Part shown: positions 8,801 to 17,073 of the stretch, one piece after another
Layout of the letters: every line of letters starts with the position of its first letter
Numbering within the stretch: position 1 is the first letter of the stretch
Assembly (NCBI GenBank): GCA_903932155.1
Contig: CAIZFH010000106.1
Coordinates: forward strand, 1 to 36,069
Direction: 5' to 3'
DNA length: 36,069 nt
DNA from: an uncultured Granulicella sp.
Lineage (GTDB): Bacteria > Acidobacteriota > Terriglobia > Terriglobales > Acidobacteriaceae
The notes under the pieces: model-generated
Told to the model about the DNA's origin: nothing
Seen by the model: the letters and a program-made list of their open reading frames with translations, nothing else
Databases searched by the model: none
Made by a program: the position numbers and the translations under genes

Positions 8801-10163
8801 GCTGGAGCAGATGCATATTGTTGGCGAAGATACCGATATGCAGGCCAGCGGAACCGTGCAGGTTTTCGGAGTGACGGATTCCGAGGGCGGGAGGCTGGAT
8901 GTTAAGACCAGTGGAAGCGTCAGTGTTGCGATTGTACACACGTTCGATCCTGACATTTTGTCTAGCGGTAAGGTGGAGTTCACCGTGGCGGCGGGCGGGC
9001 GTCTGGAGAAGCCATCTTTGACGGGAAGGGTGAAGTTCGACGCTGTGAATGCAGCGGTGGAGGGGATTCCAAATGGGTTGAGCTCATTGAACGGGACATT
9101 GGTGTTCAACGAAGACCGTTTGGAGGTGGAGAACCTGACCGCGATGACGGGTGGAGGGCAGTTGAAGATTGGCGGATTCCTGACCTATCGCAACGGCATC
9201 TACGCAGATCTGACAGCTACGGGGGATGTGGTTCGAGTGCGGCTGGCGGGGTTGAGCGCGACGGGAAATACGAGCTTGCGATTGCAGGGTGTGCCGGAGA
9301 GTCTGCTGTTGAGCGGGACGGTGCTGGTGACACGATTCGGGGTGGGACCCGATGTGGACTTTGCTGCGTTTTCTGCGGTTGGTGGAGTAAGTTCGCCAGC
9401 GGACACGAATGCTGTGTCGAACAAGATTCGGCTGGATGTGCATGTGACCAGCTCGCCGCAGTTGGACTTCCAGAACTCGTATGCCAAGCTGGCGGGCACG
9501 GCCGACCTGACGGTGCGTGGCACGTTGGCAACGCCCACGATACTGGGGCGGATCCAGGTTACAGATGGAAGCGCGACGTTTGCCGGAACTAAGTACGAAT
9601 TGCAGCGCGGAGACATCTATTTCAGCAATCCGGTGCGCATCGATCCGACGATCGATCTGAATGCCACTGCGCGCGTGGAGTCGTATGACATTACCGTGGG
9701 GCTGCAAGGGACGATGAGTAATCTGAAGGCAAACTATCGCTCCGATCCGCCACTGAGCGAAGCGGACATTTTTGCGCTGCTGGCGTTGGGCCGTACCCAG
9801 GAGGAGGCGCAGCTGTATCAGGAGCACCAGATGGAGGCGGGGACGAATTCGACCAGCAGCGCCTTGTTGGGCGGAGCGCTGAACCAGACGGTAGGCAACC
9901 GGATCGGCAAATTGTTCGGCGGAGGAAGCGTGAAGATCGATCCCGCGTTTGTGGGGACGCTGGGCAACTCGGCTGCGCGGATCACGGTGCAGCAGCAGGT
10001 GTCGCGGCAACTGTCGGTGACCTATGCCACCAACGTGAACTACACGGCGCAGCAACTGCTGCAGGCGCAGTACGATCTGACTCCCAACCAGTCGATCGTG
10101 GCAACGCGCGATGAGTCGGGCGTGTACAGTGTGGTGTTCAAGATTCGCAAGCGGTACAAGTAG
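5883..10163 (+). CDS. tamB: TamB-like translocation and assembly module protein (DUF490 C-terminus)
   Basis: 1426 residues. One N-terminal membrane helix (about 33-51) anchors the protein in the inner membrane. It is followed by a very long beta-rich body of repeating short strands, as in AsmA/TamB proteins, and by a C-terminal TamB domain with the signature SDPPLSEADIFALLALGRT and a final barrel-like stretch rich in Gln and Thr. TamB-like proteins span the periplasm and work with an Omp85 partner; they are thought to assist outer-membrane protein insertion or lipid transport. The ATG at 5883 overlaps the TGA of the SurA-like gene, so translation is probably coupled. Together with the upstream genes this looks like a three-gene envelope-assembly operon. 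Confidence 0.9.
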   Translation: MSAEMQQPNGEEKVLPVRRRRSIAWHVTRAGSWAIGGVLALVLALVVGITWYTNTENFQRRVEREIVSVLGDATGGRVEVRGIQFSLWRLRIEVDGLVIHGTEGPGEAPYLTAEKVEVRVGISSFFSHATGAGLRSHVGLKLLRVEKPQLHLMVDKDGRTNQPVPKHPATSKEAVTDSLLDLRAREFALVDGVALVNDRAIPFDLAARNLDAEVHYLRTSDRYGISVGMNDLRTKMDSQPEVQSRLHFDAEMGRDAAVLKDLEFDSGASSALHATGTLTHFAEPEWQGSVNGTLDLKQLTLLTDMEGFRGGSVDLALSGHSCPPTTVGTPVKSRFWLSRRTGASAKADVATQIGVDPECKTGYVVVGDAKLHKAGFVNEYVILHDVDGSVRIHITPSELLLTEIHGFLPGGGNAAGELRFADWLGNAPHATLTSTVTRIPLRTIMEVTETAGYGDLGFDTAVTGPVKVTWVGQPVNVGETVIVDGQLKLEPTGVPRMGALNNVPVSGVADARYEGKHETVNIRHTFLQTPQSTTEATGVVGVLDGDPLTNLKVDTTIRDLGEFDQLLHTLGFEENGRKGTAAIPVVLHGGLTFHGTAMGRSNDLDVKGHVQGTQMEVKLGADAVTGLGIGQDTLLDSVVGDGEFSYNEGLAIANSTIQRGGAVLNIEGSLRPRRTATRRGATEYVWDEGTSVAATVRLTNGEVEDVLQMAGEQQKIAVTGKVAANAQVRGTLGNMDGQGRISLAKGVAYGEPYDSAIAALAVRGQAIEASQVVLMAHGAKITGEGGYDMQTKHLHGHLEGDGLVLSKFRTFAKASPNADGTLTLVADANGTMEQPELKATAKLTGVVLDGKPLGEIAAQAHSEGSELFYTLQSTLVGAKIDGSGQTGLTGKYETQARIAFSGFDVGTAMELFMPGRMKAQSSIDGVVTVSGPLQTPTGLSGTAELSNFDVKLQGVELKDAEPMRVSLKDGVATLEQMHIVGEDTDMQASGTVQVFGVTDSEGGRLDVKTSGSVSVAIVHTFDPDILSSGKVEFTVAAGGRLEKPSLTGRVKFDAVNAAVEGIPNGLSSLNGTLVFNEDRLEVENLTAMTGGGQLKIGGFLTYRNGIYADLTATGDVVRVRLAGLSATGNTSLRLQGVPESLLLSGTVLVTRFGVGPDVDFAAFSAVGGVSSPADTNAVSNKIRLDVHVTSSPQLDFQNSYAKLAGTADLTVRGTLATPTILGRIQVTDGSATFAGTKYELQRGDIYFSNPVRIDPTIDLNATARVESYDITVGLQGTMSNLKANYRSDPPLSEADIFALLALGRTQEEAQLYQEHQMEAGTNSTSSALLGGALNQTVGNRIGKLFGGGSVKIDPAFVGTLGNSAARITVQQQVSRQLSVTYATNVNYTAQQLLQAQYDLTPNQSIVATRDESGVYSVVFKIRKRYK

Positions 10164-10199
10164 GGCTTCTGCTGAATAAAAACAACTGCGAAATACAGA

Positions 10200-10223
10200 G
10201 ATTCTGACTACGCCAGAATGACG
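10200..10223. repeat. palindromic intergenic repeat (hairpin ending AATGACG)
   Basis: ATTCTG (10201-10206) and CAGAAT (10214-10219) form a six-base stem with a seven-base loop, followed by GACGG. The form stem-loop-(A/G)ATGAC matches two other elements at 20635-20656 and 21848-21889. It lies between tamB and the prenyltransferase gene, where it could also act as a transcript-end hairpin. Confidence 0.6.
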
Positions 10224-10271
10224 GCTTGCGTTACAGAACAGCGCAGCGGTCTCACTCGATATGATGAAGTA

Positions 10272-11138
10272 ATGATGAATGTGTGGAAGAGCGCTCGGCT
10301 GACGCTGGAGACGATCAAGTGGGAGCACTCGATCTTTGCGCTGCCCTTTGCACTGACTGGCGCGGTACTTGCGGCGGGGGGTTGGCCGCGGCTGCCAGTG
10401 CTGGGGTGGATTGTGATGTGCATGGTTTCGGCGCGGTCGGCGGCGATGGCCTTCAACCGGCTGGTGGATGCGCGGCTGGATGCGGCGAATCCGCGGACGA
10501 AGATGCGCGCGCTGGCGGCGGGTAAGCTGAGCGCTGGATTTGTTGCGGGATTTGTGGTGGTGTCGTCGGCGGTGTTTGTGCTGGGCGCGGCGATGCTGAA
10601 CCGGCTGACTCTGGAGCTGGCAGGGCCGACGCTGCTTGTATTACTGGCCTACAGCACTATGAAGCGCGTGACGCGGTGGTCGCATCTGGTGCTGGGGCTG
10701 GCGCTGGGAATTGCGCCGTCGGCGGCGTGGATTGCGGTGCGCGGCTCGCTGGATTGGCGGATCGCGGTGCTGAGCGCGGCGGTGCTGCTATGGGTTGGCG
10801 GATTCGATGTGCTGTACGCGTGCCAGGACTTTGAGCACGACCGCGTGGCGGGGCTGAAGAGCGTTCCACAGGCCTTCGGGCTGGATGCGGCATTCTGGAT
10901 TGCGCGCGCGATGCATGTGGGGATGGTGTGCCTGCTGGTTTGGCTGGTGCGGCTGTTCGCATTGGCAGGGCTGGCGTGGACGGGCGTTGCCGTGGTGGCT
11001 GCACTGTTGCTCTATGAACACAGCATTGTTTCGCCGCGAGATCTGCGCCGGATGAATGCTGCGTTCTTTACGCTGAATGGGGTGATCTCGGTGGTGTTCT
11101 TTGGGTTCGTTGCGGCAGATGTGCTGCTGCAAAAATGA
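10272..11138 (+). CDS. ubiA: UbiA-family 4-hydroxybenzoate-type polyprenyltransferase
   Basis: 288 residues from ATG 10272. Two aspartate-rich motifs of the UbiA superfamily are present: NRLVDARLD (N62-D66-D70) and YACQDFEHDRVAGLKSVP. About eight to nine hydrophobic segments surround them, so the protein is integral to the inner membrane. The family attaches a polyprenyl tail to an aromatic acid in ubiquinone or menaquinone synthesis; in an acidobacterium a menaquinone (MqnP-like) role is more likely, which is inference. An upstream in-frame ATG at 10218 falls inside the palindromic repeat and adds a non-membrane tail without family character, so I reject it. 10275 is an equally possible ATG. 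The ribosome-binding site is weak. Confidence 0.87.
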   Translation: MMNVWKSARLTLETIKWEHSIFALPFALTGAVLAAGGWPRLPVLGWIVMCMVSARSAAMAFNRLVDARLDAANPRTKMRALAAGKLSAGFVAGFVVVSSAVFVLGAAMLNRLTLELAGPTLLVLLAYSTMKRVTRWSHLVLGLALGIAPSAAWIAVRGSLDWRIAVLSAAVLLWVGGFDVLYACQDFEHDRVAGLKSVPQAFGLDAAFWIARAMHVGMVCLLVWLVRLFALAGLAWTGVAVVAALLLYEHSIVSPRDLRRMNAAFFTLNGVISVVFFGFVAADVLLQK

Positions 11139-11255
11139 GGGGGCCTGTACGAGACGAACCCTCTGTGGAGAAGACAAAAAATCAAATACATAGATCCCAT
11201 ACCTTACGACAAAGGACGATAGTGTATATCGCCCCGCGGGGATGAAGAATCTGAC

Positions 11256-11597
11256 TTATGAGGTGTGGGTGTGCTCGCGCTGGAATTGATCGGTTTTTGC
11301 ATTGACTGCATTCTTGACGTTCTGCGCTGTTGAGACGATTCGCTCGCGAAGGTTGTGGGCCGTATCGGTGGCGTTCTGTTTGGCCTCGTTGTGCTCAGTG
11401 GCGCAACATGCATGGGCGTGCTCGGCGACCGCGTGGACGGCGTCTTTCGCATTGCCCCAGGCTTCCTTGACGGTACCCTTGACCTGATCGGCGGCGCCTG
11501 AATTTGCGAGCTTCTGGTTGCCGAGGGCCTCGCCGACGGATTGCTTTGCCTTGCCTTTGATCTGGTCGAACTTTCCTGCTGCGGTATCACGATTCAT
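11256..11597 (-). CDS. CsbD family stress protein with an extended C-terminus
   Basis: 113 residues. The first half is a typical CsbD domain: KFDQIKGKAKQSVGEALGN, then ADQVKGTVKEAWGNAKDAV. CsbD proteins are small, soluble, strongly induced under general stress in many bacteria, and of unknown biochemical role. The C-terminal half is an extra amphipathic helix-like extension with an unusual HAHACCATEH segment. AGGAG lies seven bases before the ATG. The gene follows the lmo0937-type membrane protein gene on the same strand with 79 bases between them, a pairing that suggests joint stress control. Confidence 0.88.
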   Translation of the reverse strand: MNRDTAAGKFDQIKGKAKQSVGEALGNQKLANSGAADQVKGTVKEAWGNAKDAVHAVAEHAHACCATEHNEAKQNATDTAHNLRERIVSTAQNVKNAVNAKTDQFQREHTHTS

Positions 11598-11663
11598 GGA
11601 GATTCTCCTGTGGTTCGTTGCGGCGAGGCTGAAATTGGTTCTTTTTGGAGGACTTGGTTGCTT

Positions 11664-11689
11664 CTATACTGCGCGGCTATACTGCGCGG
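11664..11689. repeat. perfect 13-bp tandem duplication at the stop of the small membrane protein gene
   Basis: CTATACTGCGCGG occurs twice in direct succession (11664-11676 and 11677-11689). The second copy carries the stop codon and last codons of the small membrane protein gene; the first lies just downstream of that gene. It looks like a recent slippage or recombination event. Confidence 0.9.
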
Positions 11690-11826
11690 CGGCCTGCGAG
11701 CAGGTTGAATACGAGTACTACGATGGCGAGGACAATGAGGATATGAATCCAGCCCCCGAGGGTGTATCCGCTGACCAGGCCCAACAGCCAAAGGATGAAG
11801 AGAATGACGGTGATGGTCCAAAGCAT
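11677..11826 (-). CDS. lmo0937-type (DUF5670) small membrane protein, 49 residues
   Basis: Read on the reverse strand from the ATG at 11826. The peptide starts MLWTITVILFILWLLGL, continues VSGYTLGGWIHILIVLAIVVV and ends LLAGRRAV. Two membrane helices joined by a GYTLGG turn, with a basic C-terminus, is the pattern of the lmo0937/DUF5670 family, common and stress-associated in Acidobacteria. A perfect AGGAGG (11833-11838) lies six bases before the ATG, which strongly supports translation. It precedes the CsbD gene on the same strand. Confidence 0.85.
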   Translation of the reverse strand: MLWTITVILFILWLLGLVSGYTLGGWIHILIVLAIVVLVFNLLAGRRAV

Positions 11827-11968
11827 GTGTTACCTCCTGGGACTGCGCGGCGGTGTTTGTGCCGTCGGGGGTGGAAAGACCAACCACGGACCGTCATGTG
11901 ATAAGTTGCGAGTTACCGGGAAGAGGTTGCCAAGCGCGACCGCAAGACGATGAATTCGAGGGATGCGA

Positions 11969-12790
11969 GTGAAGATTGCGATACAGGGAGAGCTAGGATC
12001 GAACAGCCACATGGCGGCGCTGGAGATGCTGGTGGGGGCAGGCGAGTTGGAGATCGCCGCGTGCGCCTTGTCAGCGGAGGTGTTTGAGCGCGTAATGGCA
12101 GGCGAAGTGGATGGGGCGGTGCTGCCGATCGAGAATAGCCTGCACGGATCGGTGGCGGAGCACTACGACCTGCTGCTGGCCGAGCCGGTTCGGATTGTGC
12201 AGGAGAGCCTGTTGCGGGTGCGGCACAACCTGATAGCGCGGCCTGGGACGAAGTTGGCGGATGTACGGCGGGCGATGTCGCACCCAGTGGCGCTGTCGCA
12301 GTGCAGGCGCTGGTTTGTGGAGCATCCGGAGATCGAAGCGGTGAACTTCTACGACACGGCGGGAAGCGTGAAGCAGGTGATGGCAATGGCAGCCAGCGAC
12401 GTGGCAGGGATTGCGCCGGCTTTGGCGGCGCGGCAGTACGGCGGCGAGGTACTGGTGGCGGACATCGAGGACCATGTAGAGAACTACACGAGGTTCCATT
12501 ATTTGGTGATGGAGAACGGATGGGAGGCTGAGGAGGGGGCGAATAAGGCGAGCCTTGCGTTCATTGTGCTGCACCGGCCGGGGACGCTGATGCAGGCGCT
12601 GGATGTGTTCGCGCGGCTGGGGGTGAATCTGACTAAGATCGAGTCGCGGCCGGTGCCGGGAATGCCGTGGGAGTATGTGTTCTTCGTCGATCTACGGTTT
12701 GAATCGTCTGGCCAGATGGATGCTGCGATGGCTGGATTGGGGCGGCATTGCGAGATGGTGAAAGAACTGGGGCGGTATGTTGCGGCATAA
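11969..12790 (+). CDS. pheA: prephenate dehydratase
   Basis: 273 residues if begun at GTG 11969; the upstream ATG at 11963 would leave no room for a ribosome-binding site, whereas GAGGG (11958-11962) is six bases from the GTG. The catalytic domain shows AIQGELGSNSHMAAL near the start, LPIENSLHGSV, and the catalytic NYTRF motif. A C-terminal ACT domain follows, with the Phe-binding ESRP motif in LTKIESRPVPGMPWEYVFFVD. The enzyme converts prephenate to phenylpyruvate in phenylalanine synthesis and is normally inhibited by phenylalanine through the ACT domain. No chorismate mutase part is present, so it is monofunctional. It stands alone between the stress genes and lon. Confidence 0.93.
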   Translation: MKIAIQGELGSNSHMAALEMLVGAGELEIAACALSAEVFERVMAGEVDGAVLPIENSLHGSVAEHYDLLLAEPVRIVQESLLRVRHNLIARPGTKLADVRRAMSHPVALSQCRRWFVEHPEIEAVNFYDTAGSVKQVMAMAASDVAGIAPALAARQYGGEVLVADIEDHVENYTRFHYLVMENGWEAEEGANKASLAFIVLHRPGTLMQALDVFARLGVNLTKIESRPVPGMPWEYVFFVDLRFESSGQMDAAMAGLGRHCEMVKELGRYVAA

Positions 12791-13003
12791 GTTACTCATA
12801 AATAAAGGTAAATACCGAAAATAGGCTCAACCACAGTTGAAGTGGTGGGCCGGATGTGCCGATACCCGGGAGGAAGAATCGAGCATCATACAGAATGTGG
12901 GACAAGGTAGTACGGATTCATATCAGGGCTAGGGATGCGACTTTGGGGGTTGTTGCTGCATCTAATGAAGGAAATCTGATATAAAGACACTCAAGGACAA
13001 TCC

Positions 13004-15454
13004 ATGTCAAGTGAATTTGTAAGCGTAATCAAGCCGAGGGCGGCACGAGTGGACGATGAAGCGGAAGGGGTTGCAGTTCCTGGCCGCGCGATTCCGGTGC
13101 TGCCTGTGCGCGACACAGTGCTCTTCCCTCATGCAGTGCTTCCGTTGACAGTGGGGCGTGAGAGCTCGATTTTGTTGATCCAGTCGCTGGGCGAAGAGAA
13201 GACAATTCTGGTGGTGGCGCAGCGCGATGCTCGACAGGATTCGCCGGAGGCGACGGACCTGCACCACATTGGCACAAGAGCGACAGTGCATAAAGTGGTG
13301 AAGATGCCAAACCAGAGCCTGTTTGTATTTACCGAGGGCAACGAGCGTGTGCGGTTGGGTGAGTTTGCGCAGAATACCCCGTTTATGACCGCAGAGTGCG
13401 AGACGGTGGAGGAGATTGAGCCGGTGAGTTCGCCCGAGGCGGAGGCGCTGCAGCGCAATGTGGTGAGCCAGTTCCAGCAGATTGTGAGTTCGTCTCCGAC
13501 GTTATCGGACGATCTACAGACCATTGCGATCAATATCGAAGAGCCCGGGCGACTGGCGGACTTTATTGCATCGTCGCTGCCGTTTCTTACGACGAACGAC
13601 AAGCAGGAGCTATTGGAGACTCCGGATGTAACGGCGCGACTGGAGAGGATCAACAAGCACCTGGCAAAGGAGCTTGAGGTACAGCAGTTGCGCAACAAGA
13701 TCCAGAGCGAGGTGCAGGACTCCGTGCAGTCGTCGCAGCGGGACTACTACCTGCGTGAGCAGTTGAAGGCAATCCAAAAGGAATTGGGAGACCTGGACGA
13801 GACGCAGAAGGACATTGCGGAGTTGAAGGAGAAGATTGAAGCAGCGGGAATGCCAGAGGAGACCAAGAAGGACGCGCTGAAGGAGCTTGGGCGGCTGAGC
13901 CGGATGAATGCGATGGCGGCGGACTACTCGCTGACTCGGAATTACATTGAGTGGCTTGCTGTGCTTCCGTGGTCGAAGTCTTCAGCGGGCGAAGTGGACA
14001 TTCTGAAGGCAAAAGAGATTCTGGACGCGGACCACTACGGGTTGAAGAAGGTGAAGGACAGGATTCTGGACTACCTGAGCGTGCGCCGGTTGAAGCCGGA
14101 CATGAAGGGGCCGATTCTGTGCTTTGTGGGGCCTCCGGGTGTGGGTAAGACGTCGCTGGGGCGAAGCGTGGCGCGGGCGCTGGGGCGGAAGTTTGCGCGC
14201 ATCTCGCTGGGCGGAATGCACGATGAGGCGGAGCTACGCGGTCATCGGCGGACGTACATTGGGGCGCTGCCTGGACAGGTGATCCAGAATCTGAAGCGGG
14301 TAGAGACCAACGACCCGGTGTTCATGCTGGATGAGATCGACAAGCTGGGGAGGGACTTCCGCGGCGATCCGGCTAGCGCGTTGCTTGAGGTACTGGATCC
14401 GGAGCAGAACAATACGTTTCGCGACAACTATCTGGACCAGCCGTTCGACCTGTCAAAGGTGCTGTTTATCTGCACCGCCAACCAGCTTGACCCGGTGCCT
14501 GCACCACTGCTGGATCGGATGGAGATCATCGAGCTGACCGGTTACACCGAGGAAGAGAAGGTGGCGATTGCGACGACGTACCTGATTCCTCGGCAGACGA
14601 AAGAGAATGGAATCGATCCGGCGCTGATCGAGTTCCCACCGGAAAGCATTGCGCAGATTGCGCGGCACTACACGCGGGAGGCTGGCGTGCGCAAGCTGGA
14701 GCAGCAGATCGGTACGATCTGTCGCAAGCTGGCACGACGGATTGCCGAAGGAAAGCCGGACAAGCTGGTGATTACCAATGAAGTGATTCTGGAGTTCCTG
14801 GGCGGAATCAAGGTACGCGTGGATACGGAGATCGCCGAGCGGACGAAGAGGGCTGGGGTTGCCGTGGGGCTGGCGTGGACGCCGGCGGGTGGAGATGTAC
14901 TGTTTATCGAGGCCAACCGCATGAAGGGCAAGGGCGGCTTCACCATGACTGGGCAGATCGGCGATGTGATGAAGGAGAGTATGCAGGCGGCGCTGACGTG
15001 GGTGCGGTCGAACGCGAAGTCGCTGGGGTTGGATGAGGACTTGCTGAAGGACGTCGATCTGCACATCCATGTGCCGGCGGGCGCGATTCCGAAGGACGGA
15101 CCAAGTGCGGGCGTGACCATGGCGACAGCTTTGGTGAGCCTGCTGACGGATACGCGGGTGCATCCACTGCTGGCGATGACGGGCGAGATCACGCTAAGCG
15201 GGAACGTGTTGCCGGTGGGCGGAATCAAGGAGAAATTCCTGGCGGCCAAACGGGCTGGTGTGCGCGACGTGATCCTGCCGACGGACTGCAAGCAGCAGGT
15301 GGATGAGGACCTGACGCCGGAGCAGATCCAGGGAGTGACGATCCACTACGCGAGCCGGATCGAGGATGTGCTGGCGATTGCGCTGCCGAAGTCAAAGGTG
15401 GAGGCGGTGGAGGATGAGGCGGTGCGCGAGGAGCTGATCGGCGCAGCGAACTAA
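13004..15454 (+). CDS. lon: ATP-dependent protease Lon
   Basis: 816 residues, the usual LonA length. The N-terminal substrate-binding domain begins [19 protein letters not shown]. The coiled region carries [19 protein letters not shown]. The AAA+ module has Walker A GPPGVGKT (376-383) and Walker [10 protein letters not shown]. The protease domain holds the catalytic Ser in PKDGPSAGV (S701) and the Lys in GGIKEK (K744), 43 residues apart as in E. coli Lon. It degrades misfolded and regulatory proteins in the cytoplasm. AAGGA lies six to seven bases before the ATG. The 213-base upstream region is AT-richer and presumably holds the promoter; I found no convincing heat-shock or HspR element. A strong terminator follows the gene. 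Confidence 0.97.
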   Translation: MSSEFVSVIKPRAARVDDEAEGVAVPGRAIPVLPVRDTVLFPHAVLPLTVGRESSILLIQSLGEEKTILVVAQRDARQDSPEATDLHHIGTRATVHKVVKMPNQSLFVFTEGNERVRLGEFAQNTPFMTAECETVEEIEPVSSPEAEALQRNVVSQFQQIVSSSPTLSDDLQTIAINIEEPGRLADFIASSLPFLTTNDKQELLETPDVTARLERINKHLAKELEVQQLRNKIQSEVQDSVQSSQRDYYLREQLKAIQKELGDLDETQKDIAELKEKIEAAGMPEETKKDALKELGRLSRMNAMAADYSLTRNYIEWLAVLPWSKSSAGEVDILKAKEILDADHYGLKKVKDRILDYLSVRRLKPDMKGPILCFVGPPGVGKTSLGRSVARALGRKFARISLGGMHDEAELRGHRRTYIGALPGQVIQNLKRVETNDPVFMLDEIDKLGRDFRGDPASALLEVLDPEQNNTFRDNYLDQPFDLSKVLFICTANQLDPVPAPLLDRMEIIELTGYTEEEKVAIATTYLIPRQTKENGIDPALIEFPPESIAQIARHYTREAGVRKLEQQIGTICRKLARRIAEGKPDKLVITNEVILEFLGGIKVRVDTEIAERTKRAGVAVGLAWTPAGGDVLFIEANRMKGKGGFTMTGQIGDVMKESMQAALTWVRSNAKSLGLDEDLLKDVDLHIHVPAGAIPKDGPSAGVTMATALVSLLTDTRVHPLLAMTGEITLSGNVLPVGGIKEKFLAAKRAGVRDVILPTDCKQQVDEDLTPEQIQGVTIHYASRIEDVLAIALPKSKVEAVEDEAVREELIGAAN

Positions 15455-15477
15455 GATAATGCGCGGATGGACCATGG

Positions 15478-15508
15478 GCGGTCACGGGGTTTCGTGGCCG
15501 CTTTTTTT
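15478..15508 (+). terminator. Rho-independent terminator of lon
   Basis: A nine-base stem (GCGGTCACG with CGTGGCCGC, one G-T pair) with a six-base loop is followed by seven T, starting 23 bases after the lon stop. On the other strand no T run follows the stem, so it probably serves lon only. Confidence 0.92.
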
Positions 15509-15521
15509 GCGTCTGGGATGG

Positions 15522-16007
15522 CTATGGGGCCCTATAGACGGTGGAGCGGGTGAAGTCGGTGAAGTAACCGATGGGAGCGCCAATGGCAGCGAAGAGAAAG
15601 CCGCTGAACGCTGCCGTCTCTCCCCGGCTGGCGACGTCAGCGCAGAAGCCCTGCGTTGTCTTGCAGGGGTCACCACCTGTTGCCGCACCAAGGGCCGCGC
15701 CGACGCCGGCACCGATGGCAAGACCGGCCAACGTGGATCGACCGTGGCGGGGGATCTTGATATTGACGATGTCTACCCGCTGGTAGACGATTTCCTTACC
15801 GCGGGTGCAGATCAACGTGACAGCATCCGCGCTCTTGAGAATGCATTTGCTGTGGCTATGTTTGGCCTTCACATAGATGGAGGCACTGATCGGCAGCGCC
15901 TGGACGTGCTGCCAATTGGAGCCTGCGGGGGGTTGGGCCGGTTGCCGGGCGGCGTGCGCGGATAGCGCCGATGCAAGCACAAGCGAGAGAACCGATGTGA
16001 GCTTCAT
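15522..16007 (-). CDS. exported Cys-pair / glycine-zipper protein, tandem paralogue D (last of four)
   Basis: 161 residues; I do not recognise a named family. A signal peptide (MKLTSVLSLVLASALSAHA) is followed by QPPAGSNWQHVQALPISASI, a beta-rich stretch with a conserved cysteine pair spaced C-x11-C (from SKCILKS to ICTRG), YQRVDIVNIKIPRHGRST, then a glycine-rich hydrophobic hairpin and the ending DFTRSTVYRAP. The turn between the two hydrophobic halves holds CKTTQGFC. The beta part may be a small Sm/SH3-like barrel anchored by a glycine zipper, which is inference. Unlike its three sisters, this copy has lost the AGGAG before its ATG, so it may be poorly translated. It lies 35 bases downstream of copy C and convergent with lon. 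Confidence 0.75.
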   Translation of the reverse strand: MKLTSVLSLVLASALSAHAARQPAQPPAGSNWQHVQALPISASIYVKAKHSHSKCILKSADAVTLICTRGKEIVYQRVDIVNIKIPRHGRSTLAGLAIGAGVGAALGAATGGDPCKTTQGFCADVASRGETAAFSGFLFAAIGAPIGYFTDFTRSTVYRAP

Positions 16008-16042
16008 CGAGAGGGATACTATTCCTATCGGACCCAGTCTGG

Positions 16043-16498
16043 CTACGGGGCCTTGTAGACGGTGGAACGGGAGAAGTCGGTAAGTTCACCGATCAGGGCG
16101 CCGATCAAGGCGATCACGATGCCGTATACACCTGCCGCTCCCGCGCCGAGACTATTGTTGTCGACGGCGAGACCGATTCCACCACTGATTAACAGCGCGC
16201 CCCCCGGTGCAGCGCCTATCAGAGCCGAGCGCCCACGGCGGGAGATCTTGATGGTGAAGATCTCGGTGCGCTGAAAGACGACGTCCTTGCCGGCATCAGT
16301 GCAGGTGAGCGTGTCGGCGTCGTCGCTCTTGAGTTTGCAGGCCGTGTGGCGGGTCTGCGCATTCACATACAGAGAGGTGCCGACGGGGAGCACCTGGACG
16401 TGCTGCCAGTTGGAGCCTGCTGGGGGTTGGACTGTTTGCTGGGCTGAGGCGGACAGCGTGGTGAAAGCGAGAAGCGCGGCGAGTATCTTGCGCATCAT
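16043..16498 (-). CDS. exported Cys-pair / glycine-zipper protein, tandem paralogue C
   Basis: 151 residues from the ATG at 16498, chosen because AGGAG lies seven bases before it and a signal peptide (MMRKILAALLAFTTLSASA) begins there; the longer upstream frame overlaps copy B. It shares QPPAGSNWQHVQVLPVGTSL, the C-x11-C pair (CKLKSDDADTLTC), KDVVFQRTEIFTIKISRRGR, two glycine/alanine-rich hydrophobic segments and the ending DFSRSTVYKAP. It is the only copy with no cysteines in the turn between the hydrophobic segments. Function unknown; predicted periplasmic or membrane-anchored. Confidence 0.78.
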   Translation of the reverse strand: MMRKILAALLAFTTLSASAQQTVQPPAGSNWQHVQVLPVGTSLYVNAQTRHTACKLKSDDADTLTCTDAGKDVVFQRTEIFTIKISRRGRSALIGAAPGGALLISGGIGLAVDNNSLGAGAAGVYGIVIALIGALIGELTDFSRSTVYKAP

Positions 16499-16533
16499 GA
16501 GAGTGCTCCTGCGTCCTATCGGACTAAGTCTGG

Positions 16534-17037
16534 CTACGGGGCCTTGTAGACGGTGGAGCGGGAGAAGTCTGTGAACAAGCCAGTGAGCGAGCCGACGGTG
16601 GCGCCGAGGAGCGCTCCCATGGTTGAGTAGAGCGGCTTGGAGATTGTTTTGTCTGACACAGTGACGCATCCCAGCCCGCAGACGGTAGTATCCGCGTGCG
16701 AGGCCGCGATGCCATAGCCGATTCCGATCCCTGCGCCAGCGCCGATCGCTAGGCCAATCAGCGATGAGCGTCCGTGGTGCGCGAGCTTAATGGAGGCGAT
16801 GTTGGTGCGCTGGAAGACGACCTCTTTGTCGTGGACGCAGGTCAGAGTGTCGGCATCGACAGCGGCAAGGTCGCAGCGCTGGTGGCTTGTCCTGGAGTAG
16901 ACGTAGATTGAGGTCCCTTTGGGCAGCATCTGTACATGTTGCCAGTTGGAGCCGGCGGGCGGTTGGACCGGTTGCTGCGCGGCGGTGGCGGTCAGCGCCG
17001 ATGCAAGCACCAGCAAGAGCACGAGTGTGCGCTTCAT
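16534..17037 (-). CDS. exported Cys-pair / glycine-zipper protein, tandem paralogue B
   Basis: 167 residues, the longest copy. Signal peptide MKRTLVLLLVLASALTATA, then QPPAGSNWQHVQMLPKGTSI, the C-x11-C pair (CDLAAVDADTLTC), KEVVFQRTNIASIKLAHHGR, and a first glycine-zipper segment (LIGLAIGAGAGIGIGYG). The turn holds CGLGC within an insertion of about ten residues compared with the other copies. It ends DFSRSTVYKAP. AGGAG lies seven bases before the ATG, and the leader matches those of copies A and C. Function unknown. Confidence 0.78.
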   Translation of the reverse strand: MKRTLVLLLVLASALTATAAQQPVQPPAGSNWQHVQMLPKGTSIYVYSRTSHQRCDLAAVDADTLTCVHDKEVVFQRTNIASIKLAHHGRSSLIGLAIGAGAGIGIGYGIAASHADTTVCGLGCVTVSDKTISKPLYSTMGALLGATVGSLTGLFTDFSRSTVYKAP

Positions 17038-17073
17038 AAGATAACTCCTGTGTCCTATCGAACTGAATATGGG

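Noticed and set aside
9084-10328. 414-residue minus-strand frame opposite the end of tamB
   Set aside because: Shadow frame in GC-rich DNA, no motif, no signal, and tamB has clear family signatures on the other strand.
12986-12998. ACTCAAG upstream of lon as an HspR (HAIR) site
   Set aside because: Only one half-site is present; the required CTTGAGT arm at seven bases is missing.
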